DNA from: Paramecium octaurelia
Lineage: Eukaryota; Ciliophora; Oligohymenophorea; Peniculida; Parameciidae
Reading direction: 5' to 3'
NCBI GenBank assembly: GCA_905182995.1
Contig: CAJJDP010000091.1
Location: forward strand, 173,553-237,552
Length of the DNA stretch: 64,000 nt
The translations under genes and the position numbers were made by a program. The number at the start of each line of letters is the position of its first letter. Position 1 is the first letter of the stretch. The notes under the pieces are model-generated. The model did not search any database. It saw only the letters and a program-made list of their open reading frames with translations, and was not told the DNA's origin. Below, piece after piece: positions 63,802-64,000 of this stretch.

Positions 63802-63893
63802 NNNNNNNNNNNNNNNNNNNNNNNNNNNNNNNNNNNNNNNNNNNNNNNNNNNNNNNNNNNNNNNNNNNNNNNNNNNNNNNNNNNNNNNNNNNN
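63802..63893. other. Assembly gap (92 N)
   Basis: Undetermined bases inside the inverted giant gene. Confidence 0.95.
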
Positions 63894-64000
63894 AATTATT
63901 TGTAAAAACAATTTCTTAGGAACCATACTGATATCCACTTTCAATTAAACATTCACTATTATTAAGATGAAATTGTTATTCATTGTAAGCATTTAAAGCT
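63894..64000 (-). repeat. Fragment repeating about 62641-62750
   Basis: After the gap the sequence returns to coding sequence already present near 62641-62750, with at least one base difference (ACAATTTC against ACGATTTC). It is another paralogue or allele of the giant gene, or an unmerged overlap. Confidence 0.75.

Overview
The window is eukaryotic and comes from a ciliate, almost certainly a Paramecium somatic (macronuclear) genome. The DNA is about 75% A+T. Real reading frames run through TAA and TAG (read as Gln) and stop only at TGA. Introns are tiny (19-34 nt in the clear cases, GT...AG, mostly GTA...TAG), and genes are packed with gaps of about 10 to 900 nt. Standard-code ORFs are therefore mostly useless here. 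All models below were read by eye with TAA/TAG=Q, and each main splice model was checked for a length divisible by three.

Layout. (1) 1-5418: a TALE-class homeodomain gene (minus strand) and an EB1-like microtubule plus-end gene whose 5' end is broken by in-frame TGA. Both are repeated because overlapping contigs were joined by single Ns. (2) 5795-6441: a small unknown gene. (3) 7357-30345: an array of giant secreted/membrane proteins (signal peptide, Cys-rich repeats, long beta-helix-like region, C-terminal membrane domain). One copy is split by about 2 kb holding a second C-terminus and the wreck of a K+ channel gene. (4) 30615-33042: an intact voltage-gated K+ channel with a cyclic-nucleotide-binding domain. 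(5) 34962-41305: SRPK-type kinase, PH-like/Ser-Thr kinase, a gene with two in-frame TGAs, HSBP1 and a tubulin ligase (TTLL). (6) 41827-49986: a small unknown gene, a protein with four tandem truncated-globin domains, tRNA 2'-phosphotransferase (Tpt1), an acidic/proline-rich unknown, an HMG-box protein and another unknown. (7) 50398-59251: a membrane protein, an IQ-MORN protein, a coiled-coil protein with F-x-P repeats, a dual-specificity phosphatase, a cytochrome c and a gamma-SNAP. (8) 60060-63801: an inverted copy of the giant-protein 3' end plus another K+ channel relic.

No operon logic is expected. Neighbours are divergent, convergent or tandem with almost no spacer. Two themes stand out: the repeated pairing of the giant surface-protein 3' end with a K+ channel gene (three times, one inverted), and the four-globin protein, the best candidate for something undescribed.

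Assembly warning: five single-N joins (1640, 3833, 12629, 33418, 45892) and two N gaps (28104-28832, 63802-63893) are each flanked by repeated sequence. Four of the single-N joins sit between copies that look identical wherever compared, so those extra gene copies are probably unmerged contig overlaps. The join at 12629 and the first gap connect sequences that differ and may fuse paralogues or alleles.
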